Shown one piece after another: positions 1-7,868 of a stretch of 19,923 nucleotides of DNA. The notes below the pieces were generated by a model. That model saw only the letters and a program-made list of their open reading frames with translations, was not told the DNA's origin and ran no database searches. The translations under genes were made by a program, and so were the position numbers. Where the stretch lies: assembly GCA_023228285.1 (NCBI GenBank), contig JALOBM010000038.1:1-19923 (forward strand). The letters run 5' to 3'. The stretch's first letter is position 1. Every line of letters begins with the position of its first letter. Source of the DNA: Candidatus Cloacimonadota bacterium. GTDB taxonomy: Bacteria; Cloacimonadota; Cloacimonadia; Cloacimonadales; Cloacimonadaceae.

Positions 1-336
1 GTCTCCGCATTCCCAGGCATCGTCTGCTTTGATCCTGATCTGCTCCTCGGTCATAGTCTCCGACTTGAGCCAGGGGCCTCGGAACTGGTTCCACCAGCTC
101 TTATAGTGGAACTCGTTAGCGTATGGATCGGGCTCGGAAGACTCATTATCAAAGCCACTCTTGTCCATATCGATCACCTTCATGGTCGTTCCCAGTTTCA
201 AGGTGCTTGATTGCTTGTCTACCTCTTCAACTGGCTGCTCCGTCCCATCGTCATGCATCATAATAAGTTGGCTGCCTGATTTGACAATCTCATCCATCGT
301 TGTCTGGCCTCTGCGATTCTTGCTTTGCTTAGTCAT
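1..336 (-). CDS. Unrecognised protein, 5' part only (runs off the left edge)
   Basis: The reverse strand is open from an ATG at 336 to the window edge, giving 112 residues with no stop. A good Shine-Dalgarno (AAGGAG, complement of about 342-347) lies just upstream. The protein begins MTKQSKNRRGQTTMDEIV. It is hydrophilic, rich in D/E/K, with no signal peptide or membrane segment, and has an aromatic cluster around residues 75-93 (HYKSWW and FRGPW). I do not recognise a family. Its acidic, soluble character and its position beside a gene-poor, repeat-bearing stretch would suit a phage or mobile-element protein, but that is inference. The good RBS and uninterrupted frame are why I call it real. 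Confidence 0.6.
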   Translation of the reverse strand, partial: MTKQSKNRRGQTTMDEIVKSGSQLIMMHDDGTEQPVEEVDKQSSTLKLGTTMKVIDMDKSGFDNESSEPDPYANEFHYKSWWNQFRGPWLKSETMTEEQIRIKADDAWECGD

Positions 337-961
337 CTTGATCTCCTTCTCGGTTACCCGACTGTTGATTTATGAGTGCTACAATGCACCCCTCGTAAAG
401 GTGGTCAAGTCCTTTCCGCTCAATGTGATAAGAAAGATCAATGTCTCGATAAACATCAGATTGAAGGTGAGCCTACCATAATCGCAAGTCATACAATACC
501 TTGCGAAAGTCTGTTGAAATAATCGTGATATTTTGCCCTGATTAAGCCTTGTTTCATCAGTTTGAGAGCACGAAATCCATAACTTGTTCCGCTGATTTCT
601 CTTAAGAAATCTGTTTGAAATAATCGTGAAATTCCATTTGAAAAAATCGTGATATCGTTTTGAAAAAATCGTGATACCGCAGGCCAGCAAAAACGCCGAT
701 TTGAAAAAATGGTGATACGATTTGAAAAAATAAGTGAGAACGCATAACGGATAACTGACTATTTTTCTCAGATAGTCAGAAATCAGTTGACAAATGTTCC
801 GAGTTTCCCAATCTGACGCCAAAACATTGTTTGCTCTTCCGCAACTTGCCTAGAAATCGGCAGATACGGTAGAAACAGACTGGATTACGGCATCATTAGC
901 TTGCCCTTCCACCAAACAACGATTTTTGAAAACTGGGAGAATATGAGAAAGAAGATTTGAT
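337..961. other. Gene-free stretch between divergent genes
   Basis: About 625 bases separate the minus-strand gene ending at 336 from the TetR gene at 962. No reading frame here looks like a protein; the longest (minus, about 379-822) gets its residues from the repeats and is Cys/Phe/Ser rich with no recognisable domain. The stretch holds the six-copy repeat at 513-739. It also holds a TTGACA at 787-792 that could be a -35 element for the TetR/efflux operon, but no good -10 follows at the usual spacing. Confidence 0.6.
513..739 (+). repeat. Six-copy degenerate direct repeat (iteron-like)
   Basis: Six direct copies of about 18 bases match the consensus TTTGAAAAAATCGTGATA: 513-530 (GTTGAAATAATCGTGATA), 614-631 (TTTGAAATAATCGTGAAA), 637-654 and 659-676 (both exact), 700-717 (one change, ATGGTGATA) and 721-739 (diverged 3' half). 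From the second copy, start-to-start distances are 23, 22, 41 and 21, near one or two units of about 22 bp or two helical turns. Such phasing suits a protein binding along one DNA face, as in iterons or arrayed operators. The copies are not palindromic and have no constant-length unique spacers, so this is not a CRISPR array. Confidence 0.8.
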
Positions 962-1561
962 ATGAACCAAAGCAAGGATAAGAGACAGATAATCCTCGAT
1001 ATAGCCGCGAGGATTTTTTTACGTTATGGCTATTCAAAGACTTCGCTGGACGAGATTGCCGCAGAAGCAAGAATCGCCAAGGGGACTATATACTATTACT
1101 TCCCCAGCAAAGAAGAACTATACATAAATGTTGTGTCAGCACAAGCCCAAGCCTTTATGGAAGAGATGATCAGTCGGTTGAACGAAATCAAAGGTTTTGA
1201 GAACAGACTGAGGTTCTTTATGCAAGAGCCCGTGAAGTATGTGTGCAACGAAATGCCGATGTGGCTGGACGGTCTGAAAAGCATTCCCTTTAACTATAAG
1301 GAGCATTTTGAAAGGTATCGTAAGATCAATCAAGATAAAATGCTGCAGATCCTTACCAGAATCATCAATGAAGGCATCGAAGAAGGCATGGTGACAGACA
1401 GGATCTTTGTAGAACGCTTGTGCGAAGTGCTGAACGACTGGTTTCTTCTGGGTAATACAGCGATTATGGTGGTGGATTTTGAAGGTCTTCTACGCATAAT
1501 CGAGCGGGATCACGAAGTAATAATGCAATTGATATTGAACGGAATTTTGAAAAGAGGTTAA
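962..1561 (+). CDS. TetR/AcrR-family transcriptional regulator
   Basis: This 199-residue protein is typical in length for a TetR repressor. The N-terminal helix-turn-helix is clear: residues 10-22 form the first helix, then TSLDEIAAEARIAKGTIYYYF (about 27-47), then the usual SKEEL entry to helix 4. The rest is an all-helical ligand-sensing and dimerisation domain with no detectable specificity. It is the first gene of the efflux operon, ending two bases before the channel gene, so it most likely represses its own operon and is released by a pump substrate. No convincing palindromic operator was found in the 100 bases upstream. The start ATG at 962 has only a weak purine-rich RBS (AGAAAGAAG). 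Confidence 0.93.
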   Translation: MNQSKDKRQIILDIAARIFLRYGYSKTSLDEIAAEARIAKGTIYYYFPSKEELYINVVSAQAQAFMEEMISRLNEIKGFENRLRFFMQEPVKYVCNEMPMWLDGLKSIPFNYKEHFERYRKINQDKMLQILTRIINEGIEEGMVTDRIFVERLCEVLNDWFLLGNTAIMVVDFEGLLRIIERDHEVIMQLILNGILKRG

Positions 1562-1563
1562 GA

Positions 1564-2952
1564 ATGAAGAAATGGATAGTGTTGATCATAAGCGCTGGCT
1601 GTTGCATAGCGCTTTCGGCCATTTCGCTAGAAGAAAGCATCAACATGGCAAAACAGAACAACAAGAGTCTACTGATAGCAGCTCAAGAGATAAGCAAAGC
1701 GGATGAACAGTATAAAGATGTAAGGGGCAGTTTGCTGCCTCAGCTCAATCTACAAGGCTCATATTCGCTTTCGAAGACCTATCTGCCGGATAGCGCAAGT
1801 GGCAGCGTTCCCAGCGTAAGCTCTATGCTGGATGATAATGAGGCGACAGATACCGACGAGCTGATTGCAGGAGCATTGGATGGTATCGTAAGTAGGATGA
1901 TTCCTTCTTCGCCCCAAGAGGAAGGTTCCCTTGCCATGCAGCTCAAGATGGATCAGGTGCTCTTTTTGGGCGGCAAACTCATCAACGGCATTAAGGCTGT
2001 GGATCGCTATCGCAGCATTCAACGCTTGAACTACAGTGTGCAAGAACAGGATGTGATTCTGGAAACCACCAATATGTTTTATCAGACCATATTGGCCCGG
2101 AAAGTGATGCAGATACAGGAAGAAGCCTTAGCTACAGCACGCCGCCATTTGGTAAGAGTGGAACTATTGGGAACTGAAGGTCAGGTATCGGAATTCGATC
2201 TTCTGAGTGCTCGCTTGGAAGTGGCAAAACTGGAACCGGGGCTTCTGCAGGCACAGAACAACTATGATCTTGCTCTACACGCTTTTCGGAAGCAATTGGG
2301 TTCTGAGGATCCTAATCTGATCCCGGAAGGGGAATTTGTGATGCCTGAAATCTCTGAATTGAGCATAGAAGAAGCAATAGAGATTGCTGAACAAAACAGG
2401 ACTGAGTTGGAACTACTGGACATAGCAACTGAAGTGAAACAGCTGCAATACAATGCCGAACGCAGCAATTTCCTTCCCAATGTGGCTCTTAGCGCCAGCG
2501 CTGCCTTATATTCAGCGGCAGATGAGTATCGTATCGAATCCGAAGATTTTGGCACTCAGTATTCTGTGGGAATAGGTTTTAGCCTGCCTATTTTCACCGG
2601 ATTATCCAATAGAAGTAAAGCTAGTTATGCCAGACACGATTTGGCCATAGCGAAACTTCAACAGCAGGAGACCAAGGAGCTTGTCAGCCTTGAGGTAAAG
2701 CAGAAACATCAGAAACTACAACACGCTTTGCACAATTATGAAGTGCAGGAACAAAACATTACGATGGCAGAACGCAATTTGGAATTGGCTCAACTCAGGT
2801 TTGACAATCAGATGGGCATTCAACTGGAAGTGTTCGATGCACAAACCACACTTGCGTCCATTCGTCTTCAATATCTCAGTGCCGTATATGATGTGATCAG
2901 TGCGGAACGGGAATTCACAAAATCCTTAGGTTACAAATTAGCAGCGGAGTAA
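1564..2952 (+). CDS. TolC-like outer-membrane efflux protein (OEP family)
   Basis: This 462-residue protein begins with a signal peptide (residues 1 to about 19, MKKWIVLIISAGCCIALSA). It has the two-fold OEP architecture: a first repeat opening with SLEESINMAKQNNKSL and a second opening near IEEAIEIAEQNRTEL, each followed by long helical stretches rich in Q/E/A. Such proteins form trimeric channels that carry pump substrates across the outer membrane. The SD AAAGAGG (1551-1557) lies inside the end of the regulator gene, six bases before this ATG, showing tight coupling. It is followed at 2956 by the adaptor gene. Length and layout are normal for the family; the substrate cannot be read from sequence. 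Confidence 0.92.
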   Translation: MKKWIVLIISAGCCIALSAISLEESINMAKQNNKSLLIAAQEISKADEQYKDVRGSLLPQLNLQGSYSLSKTYLPDSASGSVPSVSSMLDDNEATDTDELIAGALDGIVSRMIPSSPQEEGSLAMQLKMDQVLFLGGKLINGIKAVDRYRSIQRLNYSVQEQDVILETTNMFYQTILARKVMQIQEEALATARRHLVRVELLGTEGQVSEFDLLSARLEVAKLEPGLLQAQNNYDLALHAFRKQLGSEDPNLIPEGEFVMPEISELSIEEAIEIAEQNRTELELLDIATEVKQLQYNAERSNFLPNVALSASAALYSAADEYRIESEDFGTQYSVGIGFSLPIFTGLSNRSKASYARHDLAIAKLQQQETKELVSLEVKQKHQKLQHALHNYEVQEQNITMAERNLELAQLRFDNQMGIQLEVFDAQTTLASIRLQYLSAVYDVISAEREFTKSLGYKLAAE

Positions 2953-2955
2953 ATA

Positions 2956-3993
2956 ATGAGAAAGAGAACTACATATTTGATCATCGCCATGAGCTTTTTG
3001 ATGCTTATCAGCGCTTGTGGCAAGAAGAAACAAGACGCCAAGAGCATGGAGCAATTACACGAAGAGCTGGGTATTCCGGTTCGCGTGACCACAATAGAAA
3101 GCGATACCTTTGTGCAGCAGTTGTTGTACAATGCCACTCTTACCGGTATGCAGGAATCCACTGTGCAAGCGATGCTGGGTGATGTGGTTACGGGTATCAA
3201 AGCCAAAGTTGGCGACAGAGTGGAAAAGGGAGACGTGATCGTTACCTTCCCTCTAAACAGCCCTTCAGCGCAGTATGAGCAAGCCAAAACCGCCTTCACC
3301 AGCATAAACGCTACTCATGACCGCATGTTGAGACTAAAAGATCAAGGTGCCATCTCGCTGCAGGATTATGAGAATGTGAAAAGCCAATGGGAAGTATCCA
3401 AGGCAAATCTGGAATCCAGCGAACAGATGGTTTTCGTGAAAGCCCCCATTAGCGGTGTAATCACAGACATTATGGTGAATGTATCCCAAAAAGTTTTCCC
3501 CGGTACTGATCTCTTTACGGTCAGTTCCACTAATGGCTACAAAACCACCATTATGGTACCGGAGGATGAGATCGGCAGGATCAAGAAAGGCGGCATCGTG
3601 AAAGCTACCTGGAATGACATCGTAATCACTGGACGAATAACCGAGATAGCTTTAGCGTTGGATCCTTCTGCAAAAGCTTTCCGTGTGGAAGCTCAGTTTC
3701 CTGGATACCGTCCCAATCTGGGCTTCGGTGTTACGGCAGAGATCGGCGTACAGGTACTTACCAAGCCGAATGTACTGATTGTTGACCGTCATCACTTGGT
3801 AAGAGAAAACGGAGATGCTTTTGTATGGCTGGCTCGTGAAGACAAAGCCACCAAAGTGCCGGTAACTACAGGTATTACCGATCAATTGCGTTATGAGATT
3901 ACCGAAGGTCTTGAGATAGGTGATACATTGATTACTGAAGGGATCAAAGCACTCTCCGAAGGCGCGAAGATTCGCATAATAGAAGGAAACTAA
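2956..3993 (+). CDS. RND efflux periplasmic adaptor (membrane-fusion protein), lipoprotein
   Basis: This 345-residue protein starts with a lipoprotein signal (LISAC, predicted lipidated Cys21) and continues in the HlyD/AcrA fold order. A lipoyl-like half (TVQAMLGDVVTGIKAKVGDRV) is followed by a short alpha-hairpin (about residues 98-150), the second lipoyl half (VFVKAPISGVITDIMVNVSQ), a beta-barrel and a C-terminal membrane-proximal domain. The hairpin is short compared with AcrA. The role is to bridge the inner-membrane pump and the outer-membrane channel in the periplasm. The SD GGAG (2946-2949) sits in the channel gene's end. It is followed by the pump gene two bases downstream. Confidence 0.92.
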   Translation: MRKRTTYLIIAMSFLMLISACGKKKQDAKSMEQLHEELGIPVRVTTIESDTFVQQLLYNATLTGMQESTVQAMLGDVVTGIKAKVGDRVEKGDVIVTFPLNSPSAQYEQAKTAFTSINATHDRMLRLKDQGAISLQDYENVKSQWEVSKANLESSEQMVFVKAPISGVITDIMVNVSQKVFPGTDLFTVSSTNGYKTTIMVPEDEIGRIKKGGIVKATWNDIVITGRITEIALALDPSAKAFRVEAQFPGYRPNLGFGVTAEIGVQVLTKPNVLIVDRHHLVRENGDAFVWLAREDKATKVPVTTGITDQLRYEITEGLEIGDTLITEGIKALSEGAKIRIIEGN

Positions 3994-3994
3994 T

Positions 3995-6900
3995 ATGTTT
4001 TTAGCAAAACTATCCATAGACCGGCCGGTTCTGGTAACCATGGCCATATTGGTCTTTGTGGTGTTTGGCGCAATGGCATACATGGACATGCCCTTGAATC
4101 TGATGCCGGAAGTGGAACTGCCATATGTATCCATAATGACAGTGTATTCCGGAGCCGGACCCCGCGAAGTAGAAACCCAGGTTACAACCAAACTGGAGGA
4201 AGCAGCGGCAACAGCGCCACAAGTGGACTTCATCCAAAGCTACTCTATCGAAAATGTGTCTATCATCCTGGTAGCCTTTGAACAAGGCAAGGATATCAAC
4301 GTTGCAAACTCCGAGGTTAAGGACAAGGTCGACGGTGTATTGCGGGATCTTCCCGATGGAGTGGATCGACCTTCGGTACAAAAGTTCGACATCAGCTCTT
4401 TCCCCTTCATGGATCTGGTACTTTCTGGGGACATGGATAGCCGTGAGATGTATGAATTGGCTGATGGCCAGCTAAAAGAGCGGCTTTCCCAGATCGAAGG
4501 TGTAGCCCAAGTTTCTATCAATGGCGGGGCAAAGCGCGAGATCGGAGTGGAAATCCCGAATCGCGTAGTTTTTCAGAACAGCATTTCACCCTCAGTTTTG
4601 AACCAGATCCTTGCCGCACACAATTTGGATATGCCTGCCGGTTCTTTCACTAGCAACAATCAGCAATACTCCGTGCGTCTGAAAGGTGAGTTTGCCAGCG
4701 TACAGGAGATCGAAGACCTGGACATTCCTACTATGAGTGGCCCCAAGAAACTGGGTAGCCTTGCCAATGTGATCGACGGGCAAGAGACGATCACTCAAAA
4801 AGCTACATATTTCAACGTGAAGAATCAGGTTGTGGACAACAATATCATTCGCTTGTCAATTACCAAAAGCTCAGATGGAAACGTTGTGAATATCGCCGAA
4901 CAGGTGCGTAAGGAACTACCCGTTCTGCAAAGTGAATTGCCTCCGAACACGAAACTGAACGTGATTCGTGACGATAGCGAATTTACTCGCTCTACGGTTG
5001 CCGATACCCTGTCTACAATATGGATGGGGATATTACTCACTGGTCTTGTTCTGCTGCTCTTTTTGCACGATCTCCGCTCCACTCTCATCGTTGCTTTGTC
5101 GATGCCGATTTCCATTATCTCCACCTTTATCTTCCTGCAAGCAGCCGGGTTTACTCTGAACATGCTTACTCTTACCGGTTTCTCCACTGCTGTGGGTATC
5201 TTGGTGACAAACTCGGTGGTGGTTATCGAAAACATCTTCCGTCACAAAGAAATGGGAAACGGGCGTAAAGAGGCTTCCTACAAGGGAACTACTGAGATTA
5301 CCATAGCCGTATTGGCATCCACGCTTACAAACATCGTGGTGTTTTTGCCCATGGCCACTATGAAATCCATGGTGGGTGGTTTCTTGAGTGAGTTTGCGCT
5401 CACAGTTACTTTTGCCACTATCTTCTCTTTGATTTCGTCCTTTACCATCACTCCGATGTTGGCGTCCATCATTATCCCGGAAAAAACTAAAACCAGTAAA
5501 TTCGGATTGAAGTTCGACCGCTTATTTGATAAGTTTTCGAACCAGTATCTGCGGTTCATGCGTTTTGTTCTCCGGAACAAGGGTACCAGCATCCGCATAC
5601 TTGTGGTTTCGATATTGATGCTGTTGGGCAGCTTCCTGTTGGTACCTGGTCTGGGCTTTGAGCTAGTGCCGGCTATGGATCAGGGCAACGTAAGCATAAA
5701 CATTGAACTTCCAGAAGGCGTAAGTTTGGATGAAACAGCCAAAGTGGTTGAAGTAGTAAACGGACGCGTTTCGAAATACGAGGAAGTGGAGCATGTGGTT
5801 AGCAACATCGGTTCTCAAGGATTCATCAATACTGCTAGCAACGTAGCCAGCACAGACGTGAAGCTGATTGATGCGGACGATCGCTCGCGAAGCACTCTGG
5901 ACATGGTGGGCGTAATCACCAAGGATTTGGCAGATATCCCCAATGCCATCATCAAAGTAAGCGATCAGAGCAATGTGGGAATGGGCGGTTCCGGAATCAG
6001 CTTCTATATTCAAGGCCAAGATCAAGATGTATTGGAACAACTCAAGATCGACATCATGGATCAAATCCGGGATATCCCTGGTCTTTTGAATGTGGATAGC
6101 AGCTCTCGTCCAGGCAACACAGAGCTTACATTATCCCCCAAACGTGATAAACTGGCAGAGATTGGTGCCACAGTATACGATCTGGCAATCGCGCTCAGAA
6201 CAGGCATTGAAGGTATGGTAACCACGTACTATCGTGAAGGTGGAGATCAGTACGATATCAAGCTCACTATGCCAGAAGAAGACGTGGATCATCCCGATAA
6301 AATCATGAACATGACCATAGTTGTAAATGGACAAAGCTATCTGCTTTCGCAACTTGTAGATGTGGATTTTGCTACTGGCGTTTATCAATTGATCCATGTG
6401 GACCGTTATAAATCTATAGAGATCACAGGAAATGCCGCTAAAGGATTTTCCACCGGTCAACTGAACGCAGAAATTACCCAAAGATTGAGTAACTTGCAGC
6501 TTCCCAGCGGATACAGGATTAAGTGGGGACAGCAAGCGGAGATGCTGAATGAAACCATGGTAGATATGATCAGAACTTTCGCAATCGCTATATTGCTTAC
6601 ATATATGTTGCTCGCGGCCATATTAGAGAGCTTCACTCAGCCACTTATCATATTGGCTACCATACCTATGGCCATCATTGGCGTGATCCTCTCTCTGTTC
6701 TTCTCCGGAGTGGGTTTGAACATCTTCTCGATGCTGGCGGTTATAATGTTGGTTGGCATAGTCGTAAATAACGCTATATTAATACTAGACTATGTAAATG
6801 TAAAGCGAAAAGAAGGCATGAGTTCTCACGATGCACTCTTGGAAGCAGGAAAGATGAAGCTAAAACCGATAATTATGAGCACCCTTTGCATGGTAATCGG

Positions 6901-7084
6901 CATGTTGCCTATGGCTATGGGAGTCGGATCTGCGGGACGCGAATTCCGTATGTCCATGGGTATCGTGTCCATCGGCGGATTAGTTGTATCTACACTGCTT
7001 ACTCTTATCGTGATCCCTGCTTTCTATTACCTTAGCACGCAAAACCAAGTTAAAAAGGAGATCTGTAATGGACAGAATCGTTAA
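3995..7084 (+). CDS. RND-superfamily efflux pump, inner-membrane subunit
   Basis: The 1029-residue protein has the AcrB-type layout. TM1 is near residues 12-30, followed by a large periplasmic porter loop, six TMs at about 335-535, a second periplasmic loop and six TMs at about 855-1020. Motifs such as the N-terminal SIDRPVLVTM and TM4 ILVTNSVVVIEN place it in the HAE1/multidrug-type RND group. The TM4 positions equivalent to AcrB Asp407/Asp408 are Thr405/Asn406, and the TM10 position equivalent to Lys940 is Asn925 (GIVVNNAILILDY). The canonical proton-relay residues are therefore missing (family knowledge applied to the visible residues). An AAGGA RBS at 3983-3987 precedes the ATG. Substrates are unknown. 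Confidence 0.93.
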   Translation: MFLAKLSIDRPVLVTMAILVFVVFGAMAYMDMPLNLMPEVELPYVSIMTVYSGAGPREVETQVTTKLEEAAATAPQVDFIQSYSIENVSIILVAFEQGKDINVANSEVKDKVDGVLRDLPDGVDRPSVQKFDISSFPFMDLVLSGDMDSREMYELADGQLKERLSQIEGVAQVSINGGAKREIGVEIPNRVVFQNSISPSVLNQILAAHNLDMPAGSFTSNNQQYSVRLKGEFASVQEIEDLDIPTMSGPKKLGSLANVIDGQETITQKATYFNVKNQVVDNNIIRLSITKSSDGNVVNIAEQVRKELPVLQSELPPNTKLNVIRDDSEFTRSTVADTLSTIWMGILLTGLVLLLFLHDLRSTLIVALSMPISIISTFIFLQAAGFTLNMLTLTGFSTAVGILVTNSVVVIENIFRHKEMGNGRKEASYKGTTEITIAVLASTLTNIVVFLPMATMKSMVGGFLSEFALTVTFATIFSLISSFTITPMLASIIIPEKTKTSKFGLKFDRLFDKFSNQYLRFMRFVLRNKGTSIRILVVSILMLLGSFLLVPGLGFELVPAMDQGNVSINIELPEGVSLDETAKVVEVVNGRVSKYEEVEHVVSNIGSQGFINTASNVASTDVKLIDADDRSRSTLDMVGVITKDLADIPNAIIKVSDQSNVGMGGSGISFYIQGQDQDVLEQLKIDIMDQIRDIPGLLNVDSSSRPGNTELTLSPKRDKLAEIGATVYDLAIALRTGIEGMVTTYYREGGDQYDIKLTMPEEDVDHPDKIMNMTIVVNGQSYLLSQLVDVDFATGVYQLIHVDRYKSIEITGNAAKGFSTGQLNAEITQRLSNLQLPSGYRIKWGQQAEMLNETMVDMIRTFAIAILLTYMLLAAILESFTQPLIILATIPMAIIGVILSLFFSGVGLNIFSMLAVIMLVGIVVNNAILILDYVNVKRKEGMSSHDALLEAGKMKLKPIIMSTLCMVIGMLPMAMGVGSAGREFRMSMGIVSIGGLVVSTLLTLIVIPAFYYLSTQNQVKKEICNGQNR

Positions 7085-7577
7085 GCTTGTCAGCATGGCA
7101 CTTGTGGCCATCATCCTCACAGTTGGTGTGGCTGGTTGCTTTGGCAACTTCGCCGCAACCCGGAAAGTGTATGAATTCAATGAAACCTTCGGCGACAAAT
7201 GGGTGAACACAGTAATGTTTTGGGTACTTAGTATAGTTCCCGTGTACAGCGTGGCATCTTTTGCTGATGTTGTTCTTTTCAATACCATAGAGTTTTGGAC
7301 TGGAAGCAATCCTATCGCTATGGGACCCAATGATGAGGTTATAAAATATGCCAGTGAAGATGGCAAAAACCTCAAAATCACCATTCGTCAAAACGAAGTT
7401 TTAGTAGAAGATATGGACAATCCAGAGAATGAGATTGAACTAAGCTACAAACCCTTGGAAAAGAGCTGGTACTACCAAAGCGATAATGGCTTGGTCAAGA
7501 TCGCCTCTCTATCCGAAGACAAAGCCGATTTCATCACACCTACAGGAAAAGTCTATACCTTGAACCAGGCAATGTAA
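7068..7577 (+). CDS. DUF3332-like small lipoprotein
   Basis: This 169-residue protein has an N-terminal hydrophobic signal ending in VAGC (predicted lipidated Cys24). The conserved block that follows (RKVYEFNETFGDKWVN, then FWVLSIVPVYSVASFAD and IEFWTGSNPI) I recognise as the DUF3332 family; its function is unknown. Two moderately hydrophobic stretches at about residues 49-75 could dip into a membrane. The C-terminal half is a small beta-rich domain. The start lies inside the last 17 bases of the pump gene, with its own SD (AAGGAG, 7055-7060), so it is translationally coupled to the pump. Family assignment is from memory of the motif pattern. Confidence 0.8.
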   Translation: MDRIVKLVSMALVAIILTVGVAGCFGNFAATRKVYEFNETFGDKWVNTVMFWVLSIVPVYSVASFADVVLFNTIEFWTGSNPIAMGPNDEVIKYASEDGKNLKITIRQNEVLVEDMDNPENEIELSYKPLEKSWYYQSDNGLVKIASLSEDKADFITPTGKVYTLNQAM

Positions 7578-7588
7578 AGAAGGATTCA

Positions 7589-7816
7589 ATGATAGACAGA
7601 CAAAAGCTAGAAGCTGTATTGGATAAAGTTCGCCCAGCCATCATGTCTGATGGCGGCGACGTGGAACTGATCAATATCCGCGAAGACAACGTGGTGGAAG
7701 TACGTCTCAAAGGCGCTTGCAACGGCTGCCCTATGGCTACACTCACGCTGAAAGCCGGTATTGAACGCATCGTAAAGGAAGAGATTCCTGAAGTTGTGGA
7801 AGTAATTTCCGTATAA
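7589..7816 (+). CDS. NifU-type C-terminal Fe-S scaffold domain protein (Nfu-like)
   Basis: The 75-residue protein is a stand-alone NifU C-terminal domain. It has the signature SDGGDVELI (residues 20-28) and the cluster-binding CNGC (Cys44, Cys47) followed by PMATLTLKAGIE. Such proteins hold a [4Fe-4S] cluster at a dimer interface and pass it to apo-proteins in the cytoplasm. It lacks the N-terminal IscU-like and A-type domains of larger NifU/NfuA proteins but is the normal length for the isolated domain. The SD AAGAAGGA (7577-7584) gives the ATG at 7589. It follows the DUF3332 gene by 11 bases and is the last gene before the terminator, so it rides in the efflux operon without an obvious functional link. 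Confidence 0.93.
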   Translation: MIDRQKLEAVLDKVRPAIMSDGGDVELINIREDNVVEVRLKGACNGCPMATLTLKAGIERIVKEEIPEVVEVISV

Positions 7817-7831
7817 CAGCGAACATGATAT

Positions 7832-7868
7832 AAAAGCCCCTTTACTTTGCGGTAGAGGGGCTTTTTTT
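7832..7868 (+). terminator. Rho-independent terminator of the efflux operon
   Basis: The arms AAAAGCCCCT (7832-7841) and AGGGGCTTTT (7856-7865) form a perfect 10-bp stem with a 14-base loop, running into a T tract. It lies 15 bases after the NifU-like stop codon. Confidence 0.92.

Noticed and set aside
513..739. CRISPR array
   Set aside because: Copies are short (18 bases), degenerate and spaced by only 3-5 bases or irregular gaps; there are no unique spacers and no cas genes.
787..815. Complete sigma70 promoter for the TetR operon
   Set aside because: TTGACA is present, but the bases at the -10 position (AATCTG) are a poor match, so only the -35-like box is mentioned.
379..822. 147-codon open frame on the minus strand across the repeat array
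   Set aside because: Its residues derive largely from the repeats (FFKS/YHHFFKS-like), there is no RBS or domain, and it runs over the intergenic repeats.
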